Positions 39,703 through 48,587 are shown, counted from the first letter of the stretch. The stretch: DNA of 54,928 bases from Corallococcus carmarthensis (GCF_003611695.1 NZ_RAWE01000047.1:1-54928); one strand, 5' to 3'. A program made the numbers and translations. The notes: a model not told the origin generated them from the letters alone.

Positions 39703-40488
39703 GTGACACGAACCCCGTGGCTTCGCCGTGTTGTGTTGCTGTTGTCGCTCGCCCTCCCGACGGGTGTGGCCCTCGCCCAGGAGGATGCCGGATCGTTCGT
39801 CATCGAAGGGGACATCATCCGTCCCCGGGAGGACACGCCGGCCCGCGGCCTGGCGAAGGCCGTGAGCAACACCACGCGCCTCTGGAACTACAAGGACCCG
39901 GCGAACCCCAAGGTCGTGCTGGTTCCCTATACCTTCTCGAGCAATCTCCCGACCAAGGCGAAGACCGCCATCAACGCCGCCATCGCGGACTACACCCGGC
40001 TCACATGCGTGAGGTTCGTTCCACGCGTCAACCAGCCGAACTACGTCCAGTTCTTCGATGGAGGGGCCAGCCAATGCTACTCATACATTGGAATGCTGAA
40101 CGACGGGATGCAGAAGCTCAGCGTCGGAGTTGGCTGTGACGTGAAAGGCGTTGTCCTTCACGACATGAACCACACCCTGGGCTTCTCGCACGAGAACAAC
40201 CGGCCTGACCGCGACCGGTACGTGACCATCGTGGTCAACAAGGTCCCGCGAGACATGCTGGTCAGTTTCGCGGTCGAATCGCTAATGGATACGCAAGGCT
40301 TGCCGTATGACTATGGCTCCATCATGCACTATCCCGGGGTCGCGTTCTCCACCGATGGCTCCCGGACCATCATTACGAAGGACCCCAAAGCGCAGTCGAA
40401 GATCGGCCAGCGTGCCGGCCTGAGCAAGCTGGACATCCAGAAGATCAACAAGCTCTACAAGTGCGAGCTTCCGGCTCCAGCGCCGTGA
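39703..40488 (+). CDS. Astacin-family (M12A) protein with HDxxH in place of HExxH
   Basis: This 261-residue exported protein has a signal peptide (RRVVLLLSLALPTGVALA, cleavage before QED). The astacin zinc region is LHDMNHTLGFSHENNRPDRDRY: His153, His157 and His163 are kept, with GFSHE and RPDRD, but the catalytic Glu after the first His is Asp154. The Met-turn SIMHY with its zinc Tyr is present at 206-210, and four Cys in expected places. Zinc should still bind; activity may be low or absent. GTG 39703 with AGGAAG upstream was chosen; ATG 39655 would add 16 residues before the signal peptide. Confidence 0.88.
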   Translation: MTRTPWLRRVVLLLSLALPTGVALAQEDAGSFVIEGDIIRPREDTPARGLAKAVSNTTRLWNYKDPANPKVVLVPYTFSSNLPTKAKTAINAAIADYTRLTCVRFVPRVNQPNYVQFFDGGASQCYSYIGMLNDGMQKLSVGVGCDVKGVVLHDMNHTLGFSHENNRPDRDRYVTIVVNKVPRDMLVSFAVESLMDTQGLPYDYGSIMHYPGVAFSTDGSRTIITKDPKAQSKIGQRAGLSKLDIQKINKLYKCELPAPAP

Positions 40489-40529
40489 CCCGCTCCGGGA
40501 CACACTCCCGGACGGAATGATGCCTGAAG

Positions 40530-40553
40530 GGGGGCGATTGGCCGGCCGCCCCC
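40530..40553 (+). terminator. Possible terminator after the astacin gene
   Basis: GGGGGCG (40530-40536) pairs with CGCCCCC (40547-40553) across 10 bases. Only TT follows, so termination strength is doubtful. Confidence 0.35.
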
Positions 40554-40591
40554 TTGCGTGAAGAATCCGGGCGTGGGTTGCTTCAGGTCCG

Positions 40592-42034
40592 ATGCCCGAC
40601 CGCGATCCGCTGGCCTCGACGTACCGTCCTCCGCAGGGTCTGGAGGCGCTGGAAGACGCCCTCCGCCGCGACCTGGACATCCTGTCCTACCCCGCCCGGA
40701 GCTGGGTGCCGCCGCGCTCCACGCCGGACGGCCGCCCCATCCTGGACGTGCTCATCGTGGGCGGAGGCCAGAGCGGCCTGGGCGCCGCGTTCGGCCTGAT
40801 GCGCGAGCGGGTGACGAACCTGATGGTGCTGGACGACGGCAAGGACGGCTTCCACGGGCCCTGGAAGACGTTCGCGCGGATGATCACCCTGCGCACGCCC
40901 AAGTACCTCACCGGCCCGGACTACAACATCCCGAACCTCTCCTTCCGCGCCTGGTACGAGGCGCAGCACGGCGTGGAGGGCTTCCAGCAGGTCGCCCTCA
41001 TCCCGAAGGAGCTGTGGGCGGACTACCTGCTCTGGTACCGGCGCGTGCTGGGCATCCCCGTGAAGTGCGGCACCAAGGCGGGCGCGCTGCGCTGGCGCGC
41101 GGACCTGGAGTGCTTCGAGGTCCCCGCCGCGCACAACAACGAGGCGGAGTTCCTTTTAGCGCGCAAGGTGGTGCTGGCCACCGGCATCGACGGCTCCGGC
41201 CGCTGGGACGCGCCGCCGGAGGTGCAGTCGCTGCCGCGCGCGCTGTGGGCGCACACGCATGACCCCATCGACTTCGACGCTCTGAAGGGCAAGCGCATCG
41301 GCGTGCTGGGCGCGGGGGCCTCCGCGTTCGACAACGCCTCCGTGGCGCTGGAGGCGGGCGCGGGCCAGGTGGACCTGTTCTACCGCCGCAAGAAGCTGCC
41401 CAACGTGAACCCTTACCGCTGGGCGGAGTTCGCGGGCTTCCTGCGCCACCACGGCGACCTGCCGGACGCGCAGCGCTGGCGCTTCATCCGGCAGATCATC
41501 GAAATGGGCCAGCTGCCGCCGCGCGACACCTTCGAGCGCGCGCGCCGCCACCCGCACTTCCACCTGCACGCGGAGAGCCCCTGGGTGGAGGTGAAGTCGC
41601 AGGACGGCCAGGCCGTGGTGCGCACGCCGCACGCGACGCACACGTTCGACTTCCTCATCATCGCGTCCGGCTTCACCACGGACCTGTCGCTGCGGCCGGA
41701 GCTGGCGGAGCTGCACCCGCACATCGCGCTGTGGAAGGACCGCTTCACGCCGCCGGAGAACGAACGGCACGCGGACCTGTTGCGCCACCCTTACCTGGGC
41801 CCGTCGTTCGAGTTCCAGGAGAAGCAGCCCGGCAGCGCGCCGTGGCTTGGCGGCGTGTTCAACTACACCTTCGGGTGCCTGCTCTCGCTGGGCTTCGGCG
41901 GTGCCAGCATCTCCGGCATGAAGTACAGCCTGCCCCGGCTGGTGGGCGGCATCACCAAGCAGCTCTACCTGGATGACAGCGAGCGCCACTTCCGCGCGCT
42001 CGCGGACTACGCGACGACGGAGTTCGAGACGTGA
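40592..42034 (+). CDS. FAD/NAD(P)-binding monooxygenase-like flavoprotein (candidate urate hydroxylase)
   Basis: This 480-residue flavoprotein has two Rossmann motifs, VLIVGGGQSGLGAAFG near residue 55 (FAD) and IGVLGAGASAFDNAS near 238 (NAD(P)H), plus KVVLATGIDGSGRW and DFLIIASGF, an arrangement like flavin monooxygenases. Its stop overlaps the allantoinase start (GTGA), and the operon continues with allantoicase, OHCU decarboxylase and HIU hydrolase. The operon contains every step after urate oxidation but no cofactor-free uricase, so this enzyme is the obvious candidate for urate to 5-hydroxyisourate. FAD-dependent replacements (HpxO, HpyO) are known in other bacteria. Confidence 0.85.
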   Translation: MPDRDPLASTYRPPQGLEALEDALRRDLDILSYPARSWVPPRSTPDGRPILDVLIVGGGQSGLGAAFGLMRERVTNLMVLDDGKDGFHGPWKTFARMITLRTPKYLTGPDYNIPNLSFRAWYEAQHGVEGFQQVALIPKELWADYLLWYRRVLGIPVKCGTKAGALRWRADLECFEVPAAHNNEAEFLLARKVVLATGIDGSGRWDAPPEVQSLPRALWAHTHDPIDFDALKGKRIGVLGAGASAFDNASVALEAGAGQVDLFYRRKKLPNVNPYRWAEFAGFLRHHGDLPDAQRWRFIRQIIEMGQLPPRDTFERARRHPHFHLHAESPWVEVKSQDGQAVVRTPHATHTFDFLIIASGFTTDLSLRPELAELHPHIALWKDRFTPPENERHADLLRHPYLGPSFEFQEKQPGSAPWLGGVFNYTFGCLLSLGFGGASISGMKYSLPRLVGGITKQLYLDDSERHFRALADYATTEFET

Positions 42035-43377
42035 GTGCATCTGTAACGGTGTTTCGCAGCGAGCGCGTGGTGACGCCCGAAGGCACGCGCGCCGCGGCGG
42101 TGGTGGTGCGCGACGGGCGCATCGAAGGCATCCACGCGACGGTGGACGTGCCCAGGGACGCTCAGGTGGTGGACCTGGGCCGGGACGCGCTGTTGCCCGG
42201 CATCGTGGACAGCCACGCGCACATCAACGAGCCCGGCCGCACGGACTGGGAGGGCTTCGCCACGGCGACGGCCGCGGCGGCGGCGGGCGGCATCACCACC
42301 GTGGTGGACATGCCGCTCAACTCCATCCCCGCGACCACGTCCCTGGCCGCGCTGCGCACCAAGTCAGAGGCCGCGTCAGGCCAGTGCGCCATCGACTACG
42401 GCCTGTGGGGCGGCGTCATCCCCGGCAACGCGAACGAGCTCCAGGCGATGGTCGACGCGGGCACGCCGGGCTTCAAGTGCTTCCTCGTGCACTCGGGCGT
42501 GGACGAGTTCCCCGCCGCCACGCGCGAGGTGCTGGACGTGGCCATGCCCATCCTCGCGAAGGCGGGCGTGCCGCTGCTCGTCCACGCGGAGCTGACGGAC
42601 CACGAGCCGCCCTTCGCGGGCGACGTGCGCGCGTACGCCAGCTACCTCGCGTCGCGCCCGGCCGCATGGGAGGTGGACGCCATCCGGATGATGATCGACC
42701 TGTGCCGCAAGCACCGGGGCCCCGTGCACATCGTCCACCTGTCCGCCGCGGACGCGCTGGACGACATCGCGAAGGCGAAGGCGGAGGGCCTGCCCTTCAC
42801 GGTGGAGACGTGCCCGCACTACCTCACCTTCACCTCGGAGGAGATTGAAGCCGGCGCCACCCACTTCAAGTGCGCCCCGCCCATCCGCGAGGCGGCGAAC
42901 CGCGAGCGGCTGTGGGCGGCGGTGAAGAGCGGCCTCATCGACCTGGTGGTGTCGGACCACTCGCCCTGCACGCCCGCGCTCAAGAAGCTGGAGGCCGGGG
43001 ACTTCTCTGGCGCGTGGGGCGGCATCGCCGGGTTGCAGCTCAGCGTGTCGGCGGTGTGGACGGGCATGCGCTCGCATGGCCTGGGCCTGGACACGCTGGT
43101 GGAGCGCATGGCGCACCGCACCGCGAAGCTGGCCGGACTGTCGGGACGCAAAGGAGCGCTCAAGCCCGGGCTGGACGCGGACTTCGTCGTCTTCGCCCCG
43201 GAGGCGCGCTTCAAGGTGGCGCCAGAGGACATCCGCCACCGGCACCGGCTGACGCCCTACGCGGGGCGCGAACTGGAAGGCCGGGTGTTGAGGACATACC
43301 TGCGCGGCCAGCGTATCTTCGACGCCACCGAGGGACTGACGGGCCCGCGCATCGGCCAGTGGCTGCCGCGCGGATAG
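42031..43377 (+). CDS. allB: Allantoinase
   Basis: This 448-residue cyclic amidohydrolase opens allantoin to allantoate. Metal-site motifs are DSHAHINEPGRTDWEGF (HxH), GFKCFL around residue 147-152 (the lysine that is carboxylated in the family), LLVHAE, VHIVHLS and VVSDHSPC with the catalytic Asp. The start is GTG 42031, overlapping the flavoprotein stop. It is followed 27 bp later by allantoicase. Length and motifs are typical of AllB. Confidence 0.95.
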   Translation: MSASVTVFRSERVVTPEGTRAAAVVVRDGRIEGIHATVDVPRDAQVVDLGRDALLPGIVDSHAHINEPGRTDWEGFATATAAAAAGGITTVVDMPLNSIPATTSLAALRTKSEAASGQCAIDYGLWGGVIPGNANELQAMVDAGTPGFKCFLVHSGVDEFPAATREVLDVAMPILAKAGVPLLVHAELTDHEPPFAGDVRAYASYLASRPAAWEVDAIRMMIDLCRKHRGPVHIVHLSAADALDDIAKAKAEGLPFTVETCPHYLTFTSEEIEAGATHFKCAPPIREAANRERLWAAVKSGLIDLVVSDHSPCTPALKKLEAGDFSGAWGGIAGLQLSVSAVWTGMRSHGLGLDTLVERMAHRTAKLAGLSGRKGALKPGLDADFVVFAPEARFKVAPEDIRHRHRLTPYAGRELEGRVLRTYLRGQRIFDATEGLTGPRIGQWLPRG

Positions 43378-43404
43378 CCCCGGCGGTCCGGGAGAGGACA
43401 ACCG

Positions 43405-44427
43405 ATGCAAGCCGAAGCACCCGGGGCGATGCACGTCGCCTTCGCCGACCTGATTGATCTCGCCGCACGCAAGGTGGGCGGCAAGGCCCTTTTGGCCAAC
43501 GATGAGTTCTTCGCGCCCAAGGAAGCGATGCTGGAGCCCGGGCGCGGCGTCTTCATCGCGGACAAGTACACGGAGCGCGGCAAGTGGATGGACGGCTGGG
43601 AGACGCGCCGCAAGCGCGTGCCCGGCTACGACTGGTGCATCGTGAAGCTGGGCCTGCCCGGCGCCATCCACGGCATCGACGTGGACACCAACCACTTCAT
43701 CGGCAACTTCCCCGAATACGCCTCCCTGGAGGCGTGCGAGGTGGACGGAGATCCGACGCCGGAGTCGCTGGCGGAGGACGTGTCGCGCTGGACGGAGCTG
43801 GTCCCCAGGCAGCGCCTGCGCGGCGGCTCGCGCAACCTCTTCGCGGTGGCGAACGAGCGGCGCTTCACGCACGTGCGCCTCAACATCTACCCGGACGGCG
43901 GCGTCGCGCGCCTGCGCGTGCACGGGCAGGTGCTGCCGGACTGGCACGCCCTCAAGAAGGCCGGGCTGGCGGACCTGGCGGCGGCGGCCAACGGCGGCTC
44001 CGTCGTCACGTGCAATGATCAGTTCTTCGGCACGAAGGACAACCTCATCTTCCCGGGCCGCGCGGCGAACATGGGTGAAGGCTGGGAGACGCGCCGCAAG
44101 CGCGTGCCGGGCTTCGACTGGATCGTCGTGAAGCTGGCCACCGCGGGCACCCTGCGCCGCGCGGAGGTGGACACCCACTTCTTCAAGGGCAACTTCCCGG
44201 ACCGCTGCTCGCTGGAAGGCATCCACCTGGAGGAGCCGCTGCTGGACTTCGCCAACGCGACGCACCTGAAGTGGAAGGAGCTGCTGCCCCAGTCGAAGCT
44301 CCAGGCGGACCACTGCCACGTCTTCGAGAAGGAGCTGAAGGACGTGGGCCCCATCACCCACGTGCGCCTCAACATCTTCCCGGATGGCGGCGTCAGCCGG
44401 CTGCGCCTCTTCGGTGAGCCGGCGTGA
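43405..44427 (+). CDS. alc: Allantoicase
   Basis: This 340-residue enzyme cleaves allantoate to ureidoglycolate and urea. The sequence shows the two tandem allantoicase repeats: the first has NDEFFAPKEAML, DGWETRRKRVPGYDW and NHFIGNFPEYASLE; the second has NDQFFGTKDNLI, EGWETRRKRVPGFDW and HFFKGNFPDRCSLE. Each repeat ends with THVRLNI..PDGGV and a RLRVHG/RLRLFG strand. The end overlaps the next start (GTGA). Urea made here would need urease or another route not in the window. Confidence 0.97.
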   Translation: MQAEAPGAMHVAFADLIDLAARKVGGKALLANDEFFAPKEAMLEPGRGVFIADKYTERGKWMDGWETRRKRVPGYDWCIVKLGLPGAIHGIDVDTNHFIGNFPEYASLEACEVDGDPTPESLAEDVSRWTELVPRQRLRGGSRNLFAVANERRFTHVRLNIYPDGGVARLRVHGQVLPDWHALKKAGLADLAAAANGGSVVTCNDQFFGTKDNLIFPGRAANMGEGWETRRKRVPGFDWIVVKLATAGTLRRAEVDTHFFKGNFPDRCSLEGIHLEEPLLDFANATHLKWKELLPQSKLQADHCHVFEKELKDVGPITHVRLNIFPDGGVSRLRLFGEPA

Positions 44428-44936
44428 CGACGCCCCTGGAGCGCCTGAACACGGCGACGACAGAGGAGGCCACCCAGGCCTTCACCCGCTGCTGCGGCAG
44501 CACGAAGTGGGTGCAGCGGATGCTGGCCGTCCGCCCGTTCCGCGACGCGGAGCACCTGTACGCGGAGGCCGTGGACGCCTGGGGGCGCACGGGGCCGGAG
44601 GACTGGATGGAGGCCTTCACGCACCACCCGCGCATCGGCGACGTGTCGAAGCTGCGGGAGAAGTTCGCCTCCACCGCGCAGTGGTCGTCGCAGGAACAGA
44701 AGGGCGTGTCCGGCGCGGACGAAGGCGTGTTGCAGGCGCTGTCCCAGGGCAACCGGGACTACGAGTCCCGCTACGGCTTCATCTTCCTGGTGTGCGCCAC
44801 GGGCAAGAGCGCCTCGGAGATGCTGGCGCTGCTCCAGGACCGCATGCACAACACCCCGGACGCGGAGCTGCGCATCGCTGCCGGAGAGCAGGCGAAGATC
44901 ACCCGCATCCGACTGGAGAAGCTCCTCGCGTCATGA
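44424..44936 (+). CDS. uraD: 2-oxo-4-hydroxy-4-carboxy-5-ureidoimidazoline (OHCU) decarboxylase
   Basis: This 170-residue all-helical enzyme decarboxylates OHCU to S-allantoin. Conserved parts are CCGSTKWVQRMLAVRPF, AFTHHPRIGDVSKLREKF with the catalytic His, WSSQEQKGV, NRDYESRYGFIFLVCATGKSASEML and the C-terminal KITRIRLEKLL. The start GTG 44424 overlaps the allantoicase stop and its own stop overlaps uraH as ATGA. This coupling places consecutive pathway enzymes at equal levels. Confidence 0.96.
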   Translation: MTTPLERLNTATTEEATQAFTRCCGSTKWVQRMLAVRPFRDAEHLYAEAVDAWGRTGPEDWMEAFTHHPRIGDVSKLREKFASTAQWSSQEQKGVSGADEGVLQALSQGNRDYESRYGFIFLVCATGKSASEMLALLQDRMHNTPDAELRIAAGEQAKITRIRLEKLLAS

Positions 44937-45274
44937 GCACCCTCAGCACGCATGTCCTGGACACGAGCACGGGCCGTCCCGCCGAAGGCCTCTCCCTCAC
45001 GCTGGAGGCCCGGACGGAGGACACCTTCCGGGAGCTGGCCCGGGGCGTCACCAACGCGGATGGACGGGTGAAGGACCTGTCGGGCGCGAACACGAAGCTC
45101 GCGCCCGGCGTGTACCGCCTCACCTTCGACACCGGGGCCTGGCTCCAGGCCCGGGGCCAGCGGGGCTTCTACCCGTCCGTGCAGGTGCTCTTCGAGATCA
45201 CCGCCACGGACGAGCACTACCACGTCCCGCTGCTCCTGAGCCCCTTCGGCTTCTCCACCTACCGGGGCAGCTGA
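44933..45274 (+). CDS. uraH: 5-Hydroxyisourate hydrolase (transthyretin-like)
   Basis: This 113-residue protein hydrolyses 5-hydroxyisourate to OHCU. The N-terminus STHVLDTSTGRPA has the catalytic His and the C-terminus ends in the family signature YRGS. FYPSVQVLFEI and EHYHVPLLLSPFGFSTY are also typical. It is the last gene of the purine operon and its stop is 4 bp from the end of the convergent Rieske/MBL gene, so no separate terminator fits between them. Confidence 0.97.
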   Translation: MSTLSTHVLDTSTGRPAEGLSLTLEARTEDTFRELARGVTNADGRVKDLSGANTKLAPGVYRLTFDTGAWLQARGQRGFYPSVQVLFEITATDEHYHVPLLLSPFGFSTYRGS

Positions 45275-45278
45275 AGCG

Positions 45279-46916
45279 TCAGACGCGCGGCGGTTCGACG
45301 GGCGCCTTGTCCACGGCGGGCAGCTTGTCGGCCGGGGCCTTGTCGCCGCCGCGCTCCGGCTTGTCGGCGACGGGCTCCGCGCAGAGCGTGGAGTTGTTCG
45401 TCTTGCACCCGCCGCCGTTCTGCAGGTCGAACTGCCAGCGGTGGCGCGGGCACACCACGTAGCGGCCCTCCTCCACCCAGCCCTCCGCCAGGTCCGCGCC
45501 CTGGTGCGGGCAGAACCGCTGGATGGAGAAGCGCTTGCCGCCCGCCTCCACCACGGTGCGCTCCTTCTGGGACTCCGTGGCGCGGATGCCGTCGCAGAAC
45601 TCGCGGATGTCCTCCACCTCCACGCCCAGGAAGCCGTGCAGCACGGGCTCGTACACGTCCGGGTTGCGGGACAGGCGCAGGCGGAAGGACAGCAGGAAGT
45701 CCTCCCAGTTCAGCTTCCGATCCAGCACGCGCACGATGTCGCTCGCGCTCACCTTCATCGCGTAGCGGCTCTTGTCGCGCATCTCCGTCACTTCATCCAC
45801 GCGGCGGCCCTTGAAGTCCACGCGCAACAGCCGGGTGGGCGCCTCCGTCAGTTCCACGTAGAGCGGCATGCCGACGCGGTCGTGCAGGTCCAACAGGTCC
45901 AGCTTGCGCTGCAGCTCCACGCGCAGGCGGCCGTGGATGTCATCCACCTCCTCGCGCATCAGGTTGCGGCGGCGCTCGCGGAAGACGTAGGCCATGTCCT
46001 TCGCGTACGTCTGGAGGTAGTCCTTGAAGTTCTCCGTCGTCACGCGCTCCGGCACCTGCGACACGAACTCCAGCGAGCCCGCGTCCAGCACGTCCCCGGG
46101 CATGGGCTCCAGGTAGCGCGTGGGCAGCGTGGGCAGGCGCTTCTCCAGGTAGGAGAAGAGGGCCGGCGCGCGCGGGAAGATGTTCACGTCCTCGAAGTTC
46201 AGGCTGAAGAGTGACGGATCCAGGAAGGCCGCGGGGCCCGCCGCCGCGATGTACGCGCGGGGCCGCACCACATCCAGCGCGCGCGACACCGCCTCGAACT
46301 TGCTGTCGCGCTTCTTCAGGCTGATGGCCGAGTACGTCTCCTTCGGGTACTCGTAGCAGGTGGGGTGCCAGATGGCGCCGGAGAACTGGGCGGAGAAGAC
46401 GTCGATGGGCCCCTCCTCCGCGATGACGCGCACCAGCCGGTCGTGCATCTTGCAGTCGTTGATGTTGAGGAAGCACTGCCCGTCGCCGCGCACCATCACG
46501 CTGGAGTCGCGGTTGGTGCCCTGCTCGGACACGAAGAGCTTGATGTAGCCGCCCTTGATGGGAATCTCGCGCGAGTCCTCGCACGCGATGACGCGCTTGC
46601 AGCCGTACTTCTCGAAGATGTCCCGCAGCTCCGAGCGGCGGAACTTCGGCACCAGCACGGTGAAGTCCCGCTTCGCGATGGTGGCCAGGAACTCCGGGTC
46701 GAAGTGATCCTTGTGCTCGTGGCTGATGTAGAGGAAGCGCTCCTTGCCCGGCGTCTCCAGGAGCTCCTTCACGCGCGGCGCCAGGTGGTGGTTGCGCGGC
46801 AGCTGCATCCACGCGGAGTCGAAGGCTCCCTGGGGCGTCAGCCACGGATCCATGACGACCAGCGCTCCGGCGGTCTCCACCGCGAAGCCCGCATGACCCA
46901 GGAAGGTGATCCGCAT
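45279..46916 (-). CDS. Metallo-beta-lactamase fold protein with C-terminal Rieske domain
   Basis: This 545-residue protein opens with an UlaG-like MBL domain: ITFLGHAGFAVET, DPWLTPQGAF and ISHEHKDHFD (HxHxDH near residue 97). About 150 helical residues follow. Residues ~425-490 form a Rieske 2Fe-2S domain with CPHQGADLAEGW and VVCPRHRWQFD (C-x-H ... C-x2-H). The tail is Lys/Asp/Pro-rich. The same two domains occur in CMP-N-acetylneuraminate hydroxylase, but there Rieske comes first, so this is a related oxygenase of unknown substrate. The gene stands alone. Confidence 0.85.
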   Translation of the reverse strand: MRITFLGHAGFAVETAGALVVMDPWLTPQGAFDSAWMQLPRNHHLAPRVKELLETPGKERFLYISHEHKDHFDPEFLATIAKRDFTVLVPKFRRSELRDIFEKYGCKRVIACEDSREIPIKGGYIKLFVSEQGTNRDSSVMVRGDGQCFLNINDCKMHDRLVRVIAEEGPIDVFSAQFSGAIWHPTCYEYPKETYSAISLKKRDSKFEAVSRALDVVRPRAYIAAAGPAAFLDPSLFSLNFEDVNIFPRAPALFSYLEKRLPTLPTRYLEPMPGDVLDAGSLEFVSQVPERVTTENFKDYLQTYAKDMAYVFRERRRNLMREEVDDIHGRLRVELQRKLDLLDLHDRVGMPLYVELTEAPTRLLRVDFKGRRVDEVTEMRDKSRYAMKVSASDIVRVLDRKLNWEDFLLSFRLRLSRNPDVYEPVLHGFLGVEVEDIREFCDGIRATESQKERTVVEAGGKRFSIQRFCPHQGADLAEGWVEEGRYVVCPRHRWQFDLQNGGGCKTNNSTLCAEPVADKPERGGDKAPADKLPAVDKAPVEPPRV

Positions 46917-47095
46917 GAACGTCGTCCCTCGTGTAGAGGGCCCGGCCGGGACGACCGCGCCCTGGAGTGGCTGTGCGCGGGCGGCCCGTGGCCCCGGCGT
47001 CAGCTAGGCTGCGAAGCTAGGGCGTCTCTTTCCAGCGGCACCCCGGCGCGCCCCTCCTGTTGGAAAGCCCACGCACGCCACGTCGGGCCGCGAAC

Positions 47096-47131
47096 AAAAA
47101 AAGGGAGGGAGCCCGCACGAGGCCCCCTCCC
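47096..47131 (-). terminator. Rho-independent terminator after the lipoprotein gene
   Basis: On the minus strand GGGAGGGGGCC (47131-47121) pairs with GGCTCCCTCCC (47113-47103) with one G-T pair and a 7-base loop, followed by seven T (47102-47096). It lies 35 bp beyond the stop of the leftward gene. Confidence 0.85.
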
Positions 47132-47165
47132 CTGATGCTTTCAGGACACGCAGCGTGCGGCCCGC

Positions 47166-48218
47166 CTAGGGCTGGATCTCCCGGACGCTCATCCACTTGA
47201 AGTCCACGTCGGTGGCGTTGTCCCAACGGAACGTGGCGATGGGCCCGCCCCACGTGATGGGCATGGCGCCCACCGAGCCGCCGCAGTGCTGGGCATCCCC
47301 GCCCCAGGCCCCGTCGTCGGTCATGTCGTAGACCTTGGTCCAGGTGACCTTGTCCGCGTTGTCGTTGAGGTACAGCTCCAGCTTCACGGCCTCCGTGCCC
47401 TTCGCGCCCGGCACGTTGTGCATCACCGCCTTGAAGCCCACCCAGCGGCCCTTCAGCGCGGAGGTGGCCGGCTTGTACGGCGCCTGGTCGTAGGACACGT
47501 GCCAGGTCTCCTTCTCCCAGCGCACGCGGCCGTCGTAGTGCAGGCCGCCCTTGTAGCTGCTGCCCTCGCAGCCGGAGCTGTTGTCGTTGTGCTTCCCGCC
47601 TCGCGCGTACCAGGCGAAGTTGTCCTGCGTGTTGTTCACCGCGTTGACCTTCACGAAGCCGGTCATCTCGATGTTCTTCCAGTCGTTCGCCGCCTGCATG
47701 TAGCCGCGGCCCGCCAGCACGTCGCGGTCGTACGTCGCGATCTGCTTCGCGTCGTAGCCCGTGGCCGGGTAGGCGCTCATGCGGACCTTCGTGCTCTTCA
47801 TCTTCCAGGAGCCGTCCGCGTTGCGCGTGATGGTGCCCTGGGGATCAAAGCGCTTGTCCGCCGTGGCGTCGTCCGCGAGCGCCCAGGCCTCTCCCCCTGG
47901 CTTGGACGGGTAGAGCATCGTCACGCCGAAGCCGTCCACGCCTGACGGCGCGGGGGCTGGCGAGGCCTCCGGAGGAGCCGTGGGCGCGGGCGTGGAGGGG
48001 TCCGCCGGAGCTTCGGTCTCCGAGGGAACGGGCTCCGGAGTGCCCTCCGGCTCGGGGACCGGCGTGGGCGTTGTGGGGATGCCAGGGGCGGGACCCGGCG
48101 CGGGGGTGCTCACCTCGCCGGTCGGGGTCGTCGTCTCACCTTCGGGGCTGGCGCCGCAGCCAAAAGCATGGAGCGCCAGCAGCAGTGCGCTGGACGTGAA
48201 GACAAATCGGTTCCGCAT
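47166..48218 (-). CDS. Secreted lipoprotein with lectin/glycanase-like C-terminal domain
   Basis: This 350-residue lipoprotein has the signal peptide MRNRFVFTSSALLLALHAFG with a lipobox-like AFGC. A Pro/Thr/Glu-rich linker of ~75 residues follows, typical of cell-surface attachment. The C-terminal ~260 residues are a beta-rich domain with FGVTMLYPSKPGG, NIEMTGFVKVN, FAWYARGGKH, WVGFKAVMHNV and KLELYLND, which resembles concanavalin-like domains of polysaccharide-binding or lyase proteins. No catalytic residues can be named. ATG 48218 was chosen for the signal peptide. A clear terminator follows. Confidence 0.75.
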   Translation of the reverse strand: MRNRFVFTSSALLLALHAFGCGASPEGETTTPTGEVSTPAPGPAPGIPTTPTPVPEPEGTPEPVPSETEAPADPSTPAPTAPPEASPAPAPSGVDGFGVTMLYPSKPGGEAWALADDATADKRFDPQGTITRNADGSWKMKSTKVRMSAYPATGYDAKQIATYDRDVLAGRGYMQAANDWKNIEMTGFVKVNAVNNTQDNFAWYARGGKHNDNSSGCEGSSYKGGLHYDGRVRWEKETWHVSYDQAPYKPATSALKGRWVGFKAVMHNVPGAKGTEAVKLELYLNDNADKVTWTKVYDMTDDGAWGGDAQHCGGSVGAMPITWGGPIATFRWDNATDVDFKWMSVREIQP

Positions 48219-48587
48219 CGGGCAGGGGGGTTCCTTGCACGGGGGCCATGAGCCGGGCAGAGGCCGCGACGCCTTCGCCGGCGGCCTCGTCACCCACGTC
48301 CCAAGCCTCCGGGCTCACGTGCCACGGGAGGTTCGGGCGCTCGGCTGGTCTCAATGGCCCGGTGGAAAGCGTTCTCAGCCGGGGCCATTGCAAACCGCGA
48401 CGGAAGTGAACACTTCCCACGGCGACAAGGGCATCCAGAGCCCCCGTCCGTCCGGCTCCCTGGCCCGGCGCACGCCTGCTCTCGGTGATACTTCCGTTTT
48501 CCCGAAGTATCGCGTCCGGATTCTCTATTTGCCGAAGATAGCCAAGGCTCCTATTTGAGAGGGGTTGGCTCCCCGTGCCTTCCCCAG
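48219..48587. promoter_or_regulatory. Divergent intergenic region with an 8-bp inverted repeat
   Basis: This 369-bp stretch separates the lipoprotein (leftward) from terC (rightward). It contains GATACTTC (48487-48494) and GAAGTATC (48504-48511), a perfect inverted repeat with 9-base spacer, in a locally AT-richer tract, and a weaker CTAT...ATAG dyad at 48524-48540. It looks like an operator or leader hairpin. A yybP-ykoY-type riboswitch was looked for and not recognised. Confidence 0.5.

Noticed and set aside
48400..48587. yybP-ykoY (manganese) riboswitch before the TerC gene
   Set aside because: TerC genes often carry one, but the conserved loops could not be found; only a simple 8-bp dyad is visible.
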